Below, piece by piece: positions 45,027 to 53,794 of a DNA stretch of 53,794 bases; the first letter of the stretch is position 1, and each line of letters opens with the position of its first letter. The DNA comes from Kalymmatonema hyalinum WJT4-NPBG1. Its GTDB lineage: Bacteria; Cyanobacteriota; Cyanobacteriia; Cyanobacteriales; Nostocaceae. Both the position numbers and the translations under genes were made by a program. Under the pieces are notes generated by a model that worked only from the letters and a program-made list of their open reading frames with translations, made no database searches and had not been told where the DNA came from. The stretch spans positions 1-53,794 of the forward strand of contig JAHHIB010000061.1 in the NCBI GenBank assembly GCA_019359075.1, read 5' to 3'.

Positions 45027-45494
45027 CATCATAAAGTAGTGAATGAAGTCATGAGTGAGTATTTCAGCCTCGCTCCTTCACCCTTGAAACTTTCTTTGGT
45101 CATGACTGCAAAGTCTATGAGTTATTAGACCAAAGACAGATGATACAAAATAAAGGACGCAAAGAAAAGGTTGACATAGCTTTTTCTTGGCGTCCTTTAC
45201 TTGTTCCTTGACCTCTAACAGGAGAATAACGAGCGAGTTTTACCTCTGTCAGATGGTAGAATGAACGTAGTACCTGGACACGGACTAAACTTTGCCTGAG
45301 CGTGAAAATCAAAGGATTTAGCTAACAACAGCAAGTTGCAGGCAAAAGAAACTAGCCTCGATAGTGGCTTGACCTACACACTAAAGGCAATTTGTATCGT
45401 CTAGGGAGTTAGAAACTGACCTAGTACGAACATAGCTACTAAAATAGCGAGTGCCTTCTCAAAGAATAATCATGGCTGTCTTCCTTTAGAAGTG
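45027..45494. other. Region between convergent psaL and gmk with hairpins
   Basis: About 470 bp without a credible gene; a 65-codon minus-strand frame is probably chance. A long hairpin lies at 45152-45198: AAAGGACGC pairs with GCGTCCTTT, and inside it AAGAAAA with TTTTCTT. A second one near 45400 has CTAGG/CCTAG around AGT/ACT. Both are flanked by unique-looking sequence. A small RNA gene is possible but no family was recognised. Confidence 0.4.
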
Positions 45495-46091
45495 TCAACC
45501 AAAGATAGCCGCTTCGATTGTATTTAGAGCAGTTTCAAAATCGTCATTCACGATTTTCAGATCAAATTCATCAGCGGCACTTATTTCTTCTTCAGCGCGG
45601 TGTAGGCGACGGGCGATCGCCTCTTGAGAATCTTGGGCGCGACCACGTATCCGTTTCTCTAATTCACTCATAGAAGGCGGCAAAATGAAAATGCTGAAGG
45701 CGCTAGGATAAGAAGCACGAATTTGTCGTGCCCCTTTTAGCTCAATTTCCAGCACAACGCACTTGCCAGAGCGAACTTGGTTAATGACGGCTTCCCGAGG
45801 AGTTCCGTAATAGTTACCAGCAAATTCTGCCCACTCCAGTAATTCGCCAGCAGCCACCAATTGTTCAAACTCTCTACGGCTTACGAAGTAATAATCTTTG
45901 CCGTCAATTTCCCCTGGGCGAGGAGAACGAGTCGTCACGGATACAGAATAATGCAATTCTGGATGACGCTGCACAAGCGATCGCATTAAAGTGCCTTTGC
46001 CAACTCCACTCGGGCCTGTCAAGATAATCAGCTTGCCCACAGGTGGGCATTCTTTAGTAGTAGCAGCACTTTTGGTAGATATAACTTGCAT
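45495..46091 (-). CDS. gmk: Guanylate kinase
   Basis: 198 residues. P-loop [13 protein letters not shown], then [54 protein letters not shown] and the lid [15 protein letters not shown]. It makes GDP from GMP and ATP. remA lies 167 bp upstream on the same strand, an arrangement shared with Bacillus and many cyanobacteria. Confidence 0.94.
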   Translation of the reverse strand: MQVISTKSAATTKECPPVGKLIILTGPSGVGKGTLMRSLVQRHPELHYSVSVTTRSPRPGEIDGKDYYFVSRREFEQLVAAGELLEWAEFAGNYYGTPREAVINQVRSGKCVVLEIELKGARQIRASYPSAFSIFILPPSMSELEKRIRGRAQDSQEAIARRLHRAEEEISAADEFDLKIVNDDFETALNTIEAAIFG

Positions 46092-46258
46092 TATCCGCTT
46101 TTCGGAGTGAATTAATCAGTAGATACTATTTATTAGCCATGAGCCGAATGACTCCTGACTAAAAAAGTTTTGTAGTCTGGGTGACATAAAACCAGTTTAA
46201 TTCACATCGTACTGCTGGTATAGTGCAAACAAAAGTGGGGGTATCAACCTACCTTTAG

Positions 46259-46528
46259 TCAATTATCCACAGCTTGATGATGATCGCGCGTAATGACAAA
46301 GCGATTCGCTACCGTTTCTGGCTGAATCGCCGAAAGAATAACGTGACTGGAATCAGTGATAATGACAGCCCTAGTGCGGCGACCGTAAGTTGCGTCGATC
46401 AGCTGACCGCGATCGCGTGCATCGGTAATGATCCGCTTAATTGGGGCAGACTCTGGACTGACAATGGCAACGACTCGGTTGGCAGACACGATGTTGCCAA
46501 AACCGATGTTGATTAACTGAATGTCCAT
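46259..46528 (-). CDS. remA: RemA-family DNA-binding regulator (DUF370)
   Basis: 89 residues, the standard length. [40 protein letters not shown] and [20 protein letters not shown] are the RemA core. In Bacillus subtilis RemA is a ring-forming DNA-binding activator of biofilm genes; in cyanobacteria the role is not established. It is placed before gmk, as usual. Confidence 0.9.
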   Translation of the reverse strand: MDIQLINIGFGNIVSANRVVAIVSPESAPIKRIITDARDRGQLIDATYGRRTRAVIITDSSHVILSAIQPETVANRFVITRDHHQAVDN

Positions 46529-46975
46529 AAAAAACTGACGCTAAACGCGGTGTGAGAAGCTTTCAAAGAATTATTTTCCATGTTATCCACAAAAAATAGG
46601 AGTTACAACGCTTATATTCACGCCTGTCCTCGTTTTTAACTAACAAATGCTTTTTTTAGCAATTTATTAGCCAACTTTCTTGAAAATCTACCCAAAGGTA
46701 TAAGTAAAGCAAAGGTTAGTCAAGCAAAAAACTTGACATTAAATATTGGGAAGATACTCAATAGTCCAATAACTCAACTGTCGCGTTTGACTTGTAAGGA
46801 TTGTCCTTTGTCATGAGTCATTTCTAAAAACACGCGTACAAAGGACTCATGATTCATGATGGTCTTAACGAAAAAATATCAATCTATAGCCATTCTTACT
46901 AGCATAAAATAGACGCAGCCCCTACAAACAATTTGTATTACACTCAATTGAGAACTGCTATAGAAGCGCATTGGC
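46529..46975. other. Intergenic region, no gene seen
   Basis: About 450 bp holding the presumed remA promoter and the 3' region of the TgpA-like gene. An inverted pair GTCCTTTGT (46803-46811) / ACAAAGGAC (46838-46846) overlaps repeated CATGAGTCAT/TCATGATTCATG words. Confidence 0.45.
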
Positions 46976-48241
46976 TTATTGACTGTTTCTCACCTGTTGC
47001 CATCTTTGTCGCAGTCGGTTCAAATCAGGAGCATGATTGCCATATCGCCAGCCAACATAAGCCTGACAAATTTCATCTATGACTTCAGCAGTTGCAAAGG
47101 AATAATGCTGATACGATACTTGAGCGTACTTTAGGGGGGTTTGTGCGGGATGTTTACCCAAACCTTTCTGATCCGTCCATTTCAGCATTTGTTGATAAAG
47201 TCTTTCCATTGGTGGTAATTTACTGAGTGCAAAGCTTGAGCGCCACTCTCGCCACTGTTCCCAGCCTATCCAACTTAAGAAAGCGAGTGCCGTCGCCAAA
47301 ATCACACCAACCAATATACCTAGCCAGCCTTGAGAGAATAAAGAGAAAAACCAAGACAGGGCTGTTGCTATCCAACTAAATATTGCTCTAAACACATTAT
47401 TCAGCAAACCTGTCACAGGAGAAGGCAACCACCCAGCTATCCAGTTCCAAAACTGGTGCAAAACGCCAAAAGTTTCAGTATCCTCAATTGAAGGAGGTAT
47501 CAGGGGATGATTGGGAATGGGGTCAAAAGCAAACCAGCCGTATTTAGGGAAATAGACCTCTGTCATTGCATAAGCATCAGTGTTGCGGACAACGTACATT
47601 CCTGTAAATGGATTAAATTCTCCTGAACTAAACCCCGCTACCAACCGCGCTGGTATACCAATGGAGCGTAGCATCATTGTCAACGCTGTGGAGAAATGGT
47701 CTCGATAGCCTCCTTTGTACTTGAACAAGAAAGCTTCTACCAAATCTTCTTTGTCACCTAAATATCGCAAATCTGAAGGATTTTTGGGAATACTGTAGTG
47801 TTGCTTCAGGTACTGAGCTAAATAAAGAGCTTTTTCATACGCTGAATCAAGAGCTTTTTGTGAGTTGCCAACCCTTTCAGTGTTGTAGTTGGCTAAGATT
47901 TTTTCGGTGTGTTGCCTGAGTTTCTGAGCAATTTCAGGCGGTATTGGTAAATAATATTTTTCTATATTCTGTGGATACTTAGTTGAGGCTTTTCCCAACA
48001 AAGTACGATCGCGATACGGTACTTGTGAAATGACCGTATATGTTAGACCTTCAGATAATTCCACAGGCGATCGCAAAGAGCCTTCTGTATCCACAGCGAT
48101 CATCGGTGTCGGGAAGTAAATTTCCTTGGGATAAGCCAAAGCTGGAACCAAGTTTGGCAAATTCGACACCACATTGTATGTTTGTACTATTTCTTGACTC
48201 TTCCCAAAGATAGGTGCTAAACTAAGGAAAATTTGGTATAA
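46976..48241 (-). pseudogene. C-terminal part of a TgpA-like transglutaminase-domain membrane protein
   Basis: The frame is the direct in-phase continuation of 48242-49303 after a TGA; the 23 codons from 48241 to a GTG at 48172 are open. If translation restarts at that GTG the product has 398 residues. A transglutaminase-like core (about 170-215 of that product) is followed by two membrane stretches and a C-terminal DUF4129-like helical domain. The expected catalytic Cys is Arg (GYRDHFSTAL, codon 47702-47704) and the His is Tyr (NTDAYAMTEV, codon 47570-47572), while Asp of FDP remains. It is thus probably non-catalytic even when intact. Confidence 0.7.
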
Positions 48242-48244
48242 TCA
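48242..48244 (-). other. In-frame TGA splitting the TgpA-like gene
   Basis: The upstream frame ends TLNPSP-TGA and the same frame continues LYQIFLSLAPIFGKSQ without a frameshift. A one-base change from TGG (Trp) would restore a single protein of about 775 residues. Confidence 0.7.
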
Positions 48245-49303
48245 AGGCGAAGGGTTGAGGGTTTGCACCTGCTCGTTACGCGAAATTTCCCATCCTTGAC
48301 CCGTATAGCGGTCAAATGCCAGTACTCGCCAGAAACCTGCGGCTTGCGATCGCACTCGCATGACGACTTTGGGTTTCATGACACCTCGCAGGTTTTGGTT
48401 CATGCGGCTATTGAAACCGTAATAAAAATTATCATTCAATAGCCCTGGTTCACCAGTTTGGTTTCCTTCTCCTCCATTAGTGTTACCACTGCCTTGATTT
48501 TTGCCATGACCTTGACGGGTATAACCGGGATTGATGATTCTGCTTCCTGTAAAATCTCTTTGAATGTTTATCGGAGAACTTACTGGAAACATTCGCACCT
48601 GATAGGCAGGAAACCGGGGCAAAACAGCAAAAATCCCCAGTCCCAATACTACAATCAGGGTAAAAAGTAAAAAGTAATAAGTAAAAAATTTTGAAGGGAA
48701 ATTTTGATTTTTATCTTGTTCCCAGGCAAAGCCTGAGAACAATTTTAATGGCTGCAAGCCGAGGCGTGAACGGTACTCTAGAACGAGGGTTGGTAGGGCG
48801 ATCGCTAAGAATAATAGCAGCAATGGGGCAAATGCTAAAGTTTGCGAGAGCGTAGCGGCAACACCCAGCAGAATCAACCCGATGACAATTGAGTATCCCA
48901 AGTCTTTGCGGCGAGGCATATCAAAACTGTGAAATACTTGGAGTTGAATTAATAACTCCGCTAAAGCCAGCCGCGTATCATTTAACTCGCCAAACAATCG
49001 CCCAAAAAAAGCCCCCAGTGCTGCTAACATTCCTATGGCGATACAGAACTTAACCGAGACATTGTGATTGTGGCGATGGTAGTAACTCCAAATCGCGCCC
49101 ACCATTGATAGCGGTACTGACCAAAGACTGAATTGAGTCTCAGCAGCAGTATCCGTCGCCACAATTCCGACAATTACCAACGCTAGCACGAGCACCCGCA
49201 AGGCAATTGAATTTTCCACTTCCATTAACGGCGAATCCTGCATATTTTGCCGCCAGAAAACACTTGCAGGTAGACGCCAACCTATCCTGGATCTGTTAAA
49301 CAT
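48242..49303 (-). pseudogene. N-terminal part of the TgpA-like membrane protein
   Basis: 353 residues up to the TGA. It has a block of about seven membrane helices (from ALRVLVLALVIVGIVA to FFTYYFLLFTLIVVLGLGIF) and then a soluble part with a Gly/Asn-rich linker (QGHGKNQGSGNTNGGEG), ending in the beta-rich segment VVMRVRSQAAGFWRVLAFDR. This is the N-terminal architecture of TgpA/DUF3488 proteins, which normally continue into the transglutaminase domain. Alone it would be a membrane stump. The two parts should be seen as one gene (46976-49303). Confidence 0.7.
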
Positions 49304-49531
49304 TGCAAAGGAGAAAGCAGTCTATGGGTATTTTAGTCAAGCGATGATATGGACGCCACAGACACAAAGCGAGTCGGTGAAACCGAACTCGCAAGTGTCT
49401 CCCTCATAGCAGCTTTCTGTAGACGCCCTAATGACCGCTTGTTTAAAAATGGGTTATTTTTCCAAACCAGGATATTCATTTTATATCAATGGCATTTATC
49501 AACGTGGATTGCTAGCGATGGCTTGTTTTAA

Positions 49532-50506
49532 TTACATTGTGGGAACAATCACAAACAAAAGCGGTCTTTGGTCTATTTCTTTTAACTCAACTTCCAGGGT
49601 ATAAGTTTGGTTGGGTTGCGTGTCGTGTAATTCTACACTTAAGCATCCCGGACTCGACGAATCAGCGATCGCTTGCGAGGCATCTCCCTGGAGCTTCACA
49701 ATCGCTTTAGAGGGCAACTCACTTTGAACTTTTAGCTTCGTCACTTGACCTTGAGTTTGGTATTCTACCTTGAGAGTAAGAACACCTGCACTCGTTAGCC
49801 ATTGCCTTTCTACCACTGGATTGGTAGCTGAAATAGGCAGAGTCAGATTTTCTAGCAGCTGTTTTGCCGCTAGCAACGACAGCGCCATCTGTTGAGGGGG
49901 CTGTAAATCTGGGTACTCACTCTCTAGATTCGGCATTGTTTCTACATCCACAGAACGAGAGGGAGTTCTTAGCACCAATCCGGCTAAGTCGTTCAGTGTT
50001 TGAGAATCCTCAGGGAATAAGCTCTCCACGGCAGCAACGAGTTTTGCCCCTAACGGCAGTGAAGAGGCAACGATCGCTTGACACTTTTCCAGTAATTGCT
50101 GGAAAACTCTTTCCGGTAGTGGAATCGGCAGATTCAGCTTGGATTGCTGTGCCCCCCAGCCCCAAACCGGAACTAATTCAATCGATGGCTTGTCTAGACA
50201 CTCGGGATACTCTATAAGTTGTGCTTCCCAAGGGAATAGCGGTGGATGGTTTTGAATTTGACTTTGTAACCGACGTTTAAGGACGGCTTGAAAACGTTCT
50301 TGCACAGTTGGAATTTCTCCCAGTCGAAAGGTTTGGGGTATAGATGCTAACTCAAAAGCGCCACCGTTTAGGGCGGCGACGATTTCATTAAGATTTTCTA
50401 CCCCTTCATTTTCCTCACACTGAACCAAGTTTGGCTCATCTGTTTGGGCGTGCGCCAACAACCAAGCGAGTAACTGGTATTGTAAGGATTCTGAGTCACT
50501 ATTCAT
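49532..50506 (-). CDS. patU: PatU-like protein encoded behind hetZ
   Basis: 324 residues from ATG 50504-50506, overlapping the hetZ stop by eight bases (ATGAATAG); a GTG four codons earlier is also open. Soluble, with LQYQLLAWLLAHAQ near the start, a PLFPWEAQLIEYPECLDKPS segment, WGWGAQQSKLNLPIPLP and a beta-rich end TYTLEVELKEIDQRPLLFVI. No enzyme motif. In Anabaena PCC 7120 hetZ is followed by patU5 and patU3, which together correspond to one PatU in other species. Here a single frame follows. The name rests mainly on position and size, so it is tentative. The role would be in heterocyst pattern. Confidence 0.6.
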   Translation of the reverse strand: MNSDSESLQYQLLAWLLAHAQTDEPNLVQCEENEGVENLNEIVAALNGGAFELASIPQTFRLGEIPTVQERFQAVLKRRLQSQIQNHPPLFPWEAQLIEYPECLDKPSIELVPVWGWGAQQSKLNLPIPLPERVFQQLLEKCQAIVASSLPLGAKLVAAVESLFPEDSQTLNDLAGLVLRTPSRSVDVETMPNLESEYPDLQPPQQMALSLLAAKQLLENLTLPISATNPVVERQWLTSAGVLTLKVEYQTQGQVTKLKVQSELPSKAIVKLQGDASQAIADSSSPGCLSVELHDTQPNQTYTLEVELKEIDQRPLLFVIVPTM

Positions 50507-51689
50507 GAGTAGATGCACCCGATCCGGACACTAAGGAGTTACGAATTTCCCAAGCTTGTTCCAGAATTTTAAACCACCGTTTTTGTAATTGTGCCATTGA
50601 TAACCCTAAAGTTTTGGCAATTTTTTCATCCGGATGACCTTGTTGTTTCAACTGTAATAGAGACCGTTGTTTCTCGTCCAGCCCAGCTGCATACACTTCC
50701 CATTGTTGAGGAGTCAAGCCCAAATTTGTGTGTAAATCTGCTTCCAACCACTCGTGAACCAACTCCCAGCGATGTAATAAGGCAAAGCGGATGAGATGGT
50801 ATTTAAAGCGCTGCTGCAAATAATCTCGCTGGCGAGGAGTTAACCCCAAAATCGACTCAATTTCCTGCGCTGATAAATCTTGGAGACGGAGGGCGAAGTA
50901 ATCAGCACAGTCTGATTGTTGCCGCTCTTCCAGATAATTCATCAGTTCAGTAACGACGACAGAGCGTAAGGTATCTTCTTGGGGTTCTGGCTCTGGTTGT
51001 GTTGCCATTGCACTTCGCAATTGCTGCACCGCTGGATCTTCCCAAGAGCCATCGGCTTCGTTACCACTACCTTCTGCCGCCTGTTCTATGTCTACGCAAG
51101 TTTCCGGCGGTTGTTGTTGGGAGAATGTTTGCGCTCGGAGAATAATGAGCTGTTGTTGACGCCCTGGTAAGGGAATTCGGCGCTTGGCATAACGTTCTGT
51201 AAATGCCATGTATTCTGCTAATTCTAAAAGAGTTTTGGGACTATAGGTAGGGCCCAGTTGGTTCTCGCGTCGGCAGGCGTTTAATGCCTCTAGGTAAAAA
51301 CTTTGCAGAAAATCTTCAATGACGACGAGCCGTCCTTGATAGCTCAATTGTCTTTGAGGAGGATTGATGTAGCGATAGATAATCGCACTCAAAGTACTGT
51401 GTAATTCTATTCTGCCTCGATTGGAACCCAACTCGTAATACCTGAGACATTGTTGCAACCGATGTCGGGCTAGGCTGATTGCAGAACTTTCGACTGCACC
51501 GGTCGCTTGGATGCGCTTGCTTTCATTGCAAATTCTATAAACTTCGGCAGCAATTCGTGTTGCCACATCGCGGCAATTTTGCTCCGAAGCTTTGGTTGAT
51601 TGCTGAAGCTCCTTGAAAAGGAGTTGAAATATCGCCTCTACGCCGATAGAACTTACTCCCTGAATTGTTGTGGTTGCGGCTGAATTCAT
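50499..51689 (-). CDS. hetZ: Heterocyst differentiation regulator HetZ
   Basis: 396 residues, close to the 401 of the Anabaena protein. Conserved-looking stretches are IFQLLFKELQQSTKASEQNC, RDVATRIAAEVYRICNESKR, LHSTLSAIIYRYINPPQRQL and a C-terminal helix-turn-helix around HPDEKIAKTLGLSMAQLQKR. HetZ is activated by HetR early in heterocyst commitment and binds DNA to promote differentiation genes. The following gene overlaps it by eight bases, suggesting coupled translation. A clear HetR or NtcA site was not identified upstream. Confidence 0.82.
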   Translation of the reverse strand: MNSAATTTIQGVSSIGVEAIFQLLFKELQQSTKASEQNCRDVATRIAAEVYRICNESKRIQATGAVESSAISLARHRLQQCLRYYELGSNRGRIELHSTLSAIIYRYINPPQRQLSYQGRLVVIEDFLQSFYLEALNACRRENQLGPTYSPKTLLELAEYMAFTERYAKRRIPLPGRQQQLIILRAQTFSQQQPPETCVDIEQAAEGSGNEADGSWEDPAVQQLRSAMATQPEPEPQEDTLRSVVVTELMNYLEERQQSDCADYFALRLQDLSAQEIESILGLTPRQRDYLQQRFKYHLIRFALLHRWELVHEWLEADLHTNLGLTPQQWEVYAAGLDEKQRSLLQLKQQGHPDEKIAKTLGLSMAQLQKRWFKILEQAWEIRNSLVSGSGASTHE

Positions 51690-51893
51690 AGTCCAGTGTT
51701 TAGAAAGACCCTAACATACTTAAGTAGCACCTGATAACACTGTGGGTATTGGGTCAAGATTTTGCCTACAAGTCAAACGCGCCTAAATTGTGTGTTTAAG
51801 ATTAGGCTGAATTTATTATTCCTAAATTTCGTTTGATTGTTTGCTCTTGATGGATGTTATTGCCTCTACCCAGTCATTAGTTTACAGGTCATT

Positions 51894-52367
51894 ATGGATT
51901 TACAAGCACAAATTCAATTGCTGATCGACAATGCACCCCAAGATGGTGTTATACCGCAACTTGTGACAGCAATCGCTCCCGTCCTTAGCGCGATCGCTCA
52001 GAAATTACGCCATTCCCAGTACTATATTCTCCAAAATATGGAACAAAGCTGGGTTTTGACTACATTGAGCAATCGCGCGAATCCACAGTTGGAAAAGCGC
52101 GTAATTTATGCTTTTCCTACAATACAGGATGTCCCACTCAGATCATCTGCTGGGCTTGACCCTCAATTGGTAGCTGCACCCATCCCTGTGATTCATATTT
52201 TGTTCCAATTGGTAGCAATGGAACCCGTAGATAGTATAGTTTTTTTTGAAACTCCTCGCACTAATACTGACTCAATCGAAGTCCGACGAGCCGACCTGCA
52301 ACACTTAATTCAACAACAGTTGCAGCAAAACCGACCAAAAAGAGAAATTCCTCCGGATATTGCATGA
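51894..52367 (+). CDS. Conserved cyanobacterial hypothetical protein
   Basis: 157 residues from ATG 51894 (MDLQAQIQLLIDNAPQDGVI); 19 extra codons from 51837 are unlikely. A soluble alpha/beta protein with AIAPVLSAIAQKLRHSQYYI, ENMEQSW-like NMEQSWVLTTLSNR, and IEVRRADLQHLIQQQLQQ near the end. It has no signal, membrane helix or catalytic motif that I recognise. It is divergent from hetZ (about 200 bp between starts) and convergent with sds. Confidence 0.65.
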   Translation: MDLQAQIQLLIDNAPQDGVIPQLVTAIAPVLSAIAQKLRHSQYYILQNMEQSWVLTTLSNRANPQLEKRVIYAFPTIQDVPLRSSAGLDPQLVAAPIPVIHILFQLVAMEPVDSIVFFETPRTNTDSIEVRRADLQHLIQQQLQQNRPKREIPPDIA

Positions 52368-52397
52368 AGTGATCAGCTATGAGGGATTGGTGATGGG

Positions 52398-52421
52398 GGA
52401 TTAAGAATTATTACTTAATCC
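52398..52421. terminator. Hairpin between convergent genes
   Basis: GGATTAAG-AATTATTA-CTTAATCC between the stop codons of the hypothetical gene and sds. Confidence 0.55.
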
Positions 52422-52442
52422 TTCATCGCGGGTTCTTGTACC

Positions 52443-53414
52443 CTAAAAAAGCCTACTGAGGACGTAATCACCCATCTTAATCAAGCAAGCGCGAGATTCA
52501 GAGGGTGGGAGATCCGCAATATGCTCCACCGCTAGCTTCGCATGGTGAGCGGCTAACTCTTTTGCCCGCTCAATACTTTGACTGTCATGTATCAAGGATA
52601 TGGCTTGCTCTAGGTCTCCTTCCTGGGCAAACTCTCTTTCTATCAGTACTTCTAAGTAAGTTTTTTCTTCTAGTGCAAATAAAACTGGCGCGGTCAGATT
52701 ACCACTTTTTAAATCCGACCCTGCTGGCTTACCTAAAATTTCTACCGAACCTGTGAAATCTAAAATATCATCTATAATTTGGTATGCTAAACCAAGATGA
52801 CGCCCGTAGCTATACAAATGTTCGGCTGTTTCTGGAGAAACTTCGCTCAGTAACCCGGCTGCTTTAGAGCTATTGGCAATTAAAGAGGCAGTTTTGTAAT
52901 AACTCTTATTGAGGTAAGTCTCAATCGAGATGCTCGCATCGAAGCGGTTCAGTCCCTGCTGTATCTCCCCAGACGCCAAATCCATAATTACCTCCGACAG
53001 CAGTTTCACCACTTGCAAATTGTCCAAATTGGCTAAATACCAAGAAGATTGAGCAAAGAGAAAATCTCCTGCCAATATCGCTATTCTGTTGCCAAACAAA
53101 CTGTGAACTGTGGGAACGCCGCGCCGCATCTCGGATTCATCCACCACATCGTCATGCACTAAGCTTGCCGTGTGAATCATTTCCGTAATCTCAGCTAAGC
53201 GTCGATGACGGGGCGTAATTTCTTGTTCGAGCATTGTCGCCCGCGAGATCAGGAGGACGATCGCCGGTCTTATGCGTTTTCCCCCAGATCCAAATAGGTG
53301 TTCGGCTGCTGCACAAAGAATAGGGTGACCATTTCCTACTAGCTGTGTCAAGTTGTCTGCTAGTATTTGCAGGTCGGCTTCCACTGGGGAAAAAAGGGAG
53401 GTGGCTGGGGTCAT
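52443..53414 (-). CDS. sds: Solanesyl (all-trans polyprenyl) diphosphate synthase
   Basis: 323 residues. A long-chain prenyl transferase with GSGGKRIRPAIVLL, first Asp-rich motif DDVVDESEMRRG, then GNRIAILAGDFLFAQ and second Asp-rich motif IIDDILDFTG followed by KPAGSDLKSGNLTAPVLFAL. It extends allylic diphosphates with isopentenyl diphosphate to make the plastoquinone side chain (C45). Short residues before the first Asp-rich motif (LVHD, small side chains) fit a long-chain product. Confidence 0.9.
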   Translation of the reverse strand: MTPATSLFSPVEADLQILADNLTQLVGNGHPILCAAAEHLFGSGGKRIRPAIVLLISRATMLEQEITPRHRRLAEITEMIHTASLVHDDVVDESEMRRGVPTVHSLFGNRIAILAGDFLFAQSSWYLANLDNLQVVKLLSEVIMDLASGEIQQGLNRFDASISIETYLNKSYYKTASLIANSSKAAGLLSEVSPETAEHLYSYGRHLGLAYQIIDDILDFTGSVEILGKPAGSDLKSGNLTAPVLFALEEKTYLEVLIEREFAQEGDLEQAISLIHDSQSIERAKELAAHHAKLAVEHIADLPPSESRACLIKMGDYVLSRLF

Positions 53415-53794
53415 GGATGGGCAGACTCTGGCTTTATTTACGAAATTTTACATATCCTATACCCATTTTAAGATAACCCTGTGCCAGCGCAAAGTTTTCA
53501 TGAGTCATTGATCATTAGTTTTCTTTCTTGATCACCCCTAACCAAATGCGTTACCGCAAAAACTGTCCAAAACCTAAAATTTTAGGTTTTGCGTGAAGAT
53601 AGACAGGCATTGGATAATCTTCCCCACGAGTCATCGTCGAATCGGCTTTTTAGCAACTTTAGTAGTCTTTAGGACTTACGCATTGACAAAAAACATCATC
53701 CATGTGTACTAGGCAGCACAAGTCTTGGTGAGATTGTCCACAATGTACTCACGCACAACGAAAGTGAATAAATTTCTTTGCAATTCATACCAAT
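53415..53794. other. Upstream region of sds to window end, no gene seen
   Basis: About 380 bp. The only notable item is a perfect 24-bp palindrome at 53568-53591. Confidence 0.45.
53568..53591. repeat. Perfect 24-bp palindrome
   Basis: CAAAACCTAAAA followed by its exact reverse complement TTTTAGGTTTTG, without a spacer. It could be a protein-binding site or the centre of a hairpin terminator; it has a short T-run on each strand. Confidence 0.6.

Noticed and set aside
45115-45312. A 65-codon minus-strand frame between psaL and gmk
   Set aside because: It spans a long hairpin and has non-coding-like composition (Arg/Ser/Cys-rich), with no start signal.
51690-51893. NtcA or HetR binding site upstream of hetZ
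   Set aside because: A near match GTA-N8-TAA and a GGGTC word are present, but neither satisfies the consensus, so no site is called.

Overview
The window is chromosomal DNA from a filamentous, heterocyst-forming cyanobacterium (Nostocales type). The evidence is a psaF-psaJ-psaL photosystem I cluster, hetZ followed by a patU-like gene, many HIP1 octamers (GCGATCGC), a solanesyl diphosphate synthase, a Tic22 homologue, an SLH/OprB porin and abundant short palindromic repeats between genes. Genus cannot be settled from sequence alone.

Layout. (1) 1-7550 is an accessory region ending next to tRNA-Phe. It holds a PIN-like toxin with a DUF433 antitoxin, a RAYT-type transposase remnant split by a four-helix-bundle gene cassette with inverted repeats at its ends, a large CHAT-ATPase-membrane-coiled coil-GUN4 protein, and a tyrosine recombinase lacking its C-terminal catalytic part. 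(2) 7.7-13.1 kb is a zinc module: znuB, an SmtB-type repressor on the opposite strand, znuC, znuA, and a divergent SLH/OprB porin, with a Fur/Zur-like box between znuA and the porin. (3) 13.4-25.3 kb carries rqcH (ribosome rescue), a PEP-CTERM protein, a GT4 glycosyltransferase resembling one-domain sucrose-phosphate synthase, two small unknowns, an RRM RNA-binding protein, an M48-like membrane protein that lacks its zinc site, and prfC. (4) 25.4-35.3 kb carries a DUF4870 protein, hemB, a small XRE regulator, an unknown membrane protein, the pdhB-secD-secF run, a GNAT acetyltransferase and a degenerate histidine kinase whose 3' end overlaps it. (5) 36.0-42.9 kb carries tsaC, prmC, a Tic22 protein, tRNA-Pro, a plastid-NSI/SNAT-like acetyltransferase, an alpha/beta hydrolase and tsaD. 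(6) 43.1-53.8 kb carries psaF, psaJ (44 aa), psaL, gmk, remA, a TgpA-like gene split by an in-frame TGA, patU-like and hetZ, an unknown, and sds.

Themes. Zinc supply, translation quality control (rqcH, prfC, prmC, tsaC, tsaD), protein export (secDF, Tic22) and photosystem/tetrapyrrole functions (psaFJL, hemB, a GUN4 domain) sit among intergenic palindromes that have also entered operon spacers and reading frames. Three proteins keep an enzyme fold but have lost catalytic residues (M48-like, TgpA-like, histidine kinase-like). The most unusual items are the four-helix-bundle cassette (2026-2550) and the CHAT-ATPase-GUN4 protein (2908-6099). No CRISPR array or rRNA was seen.
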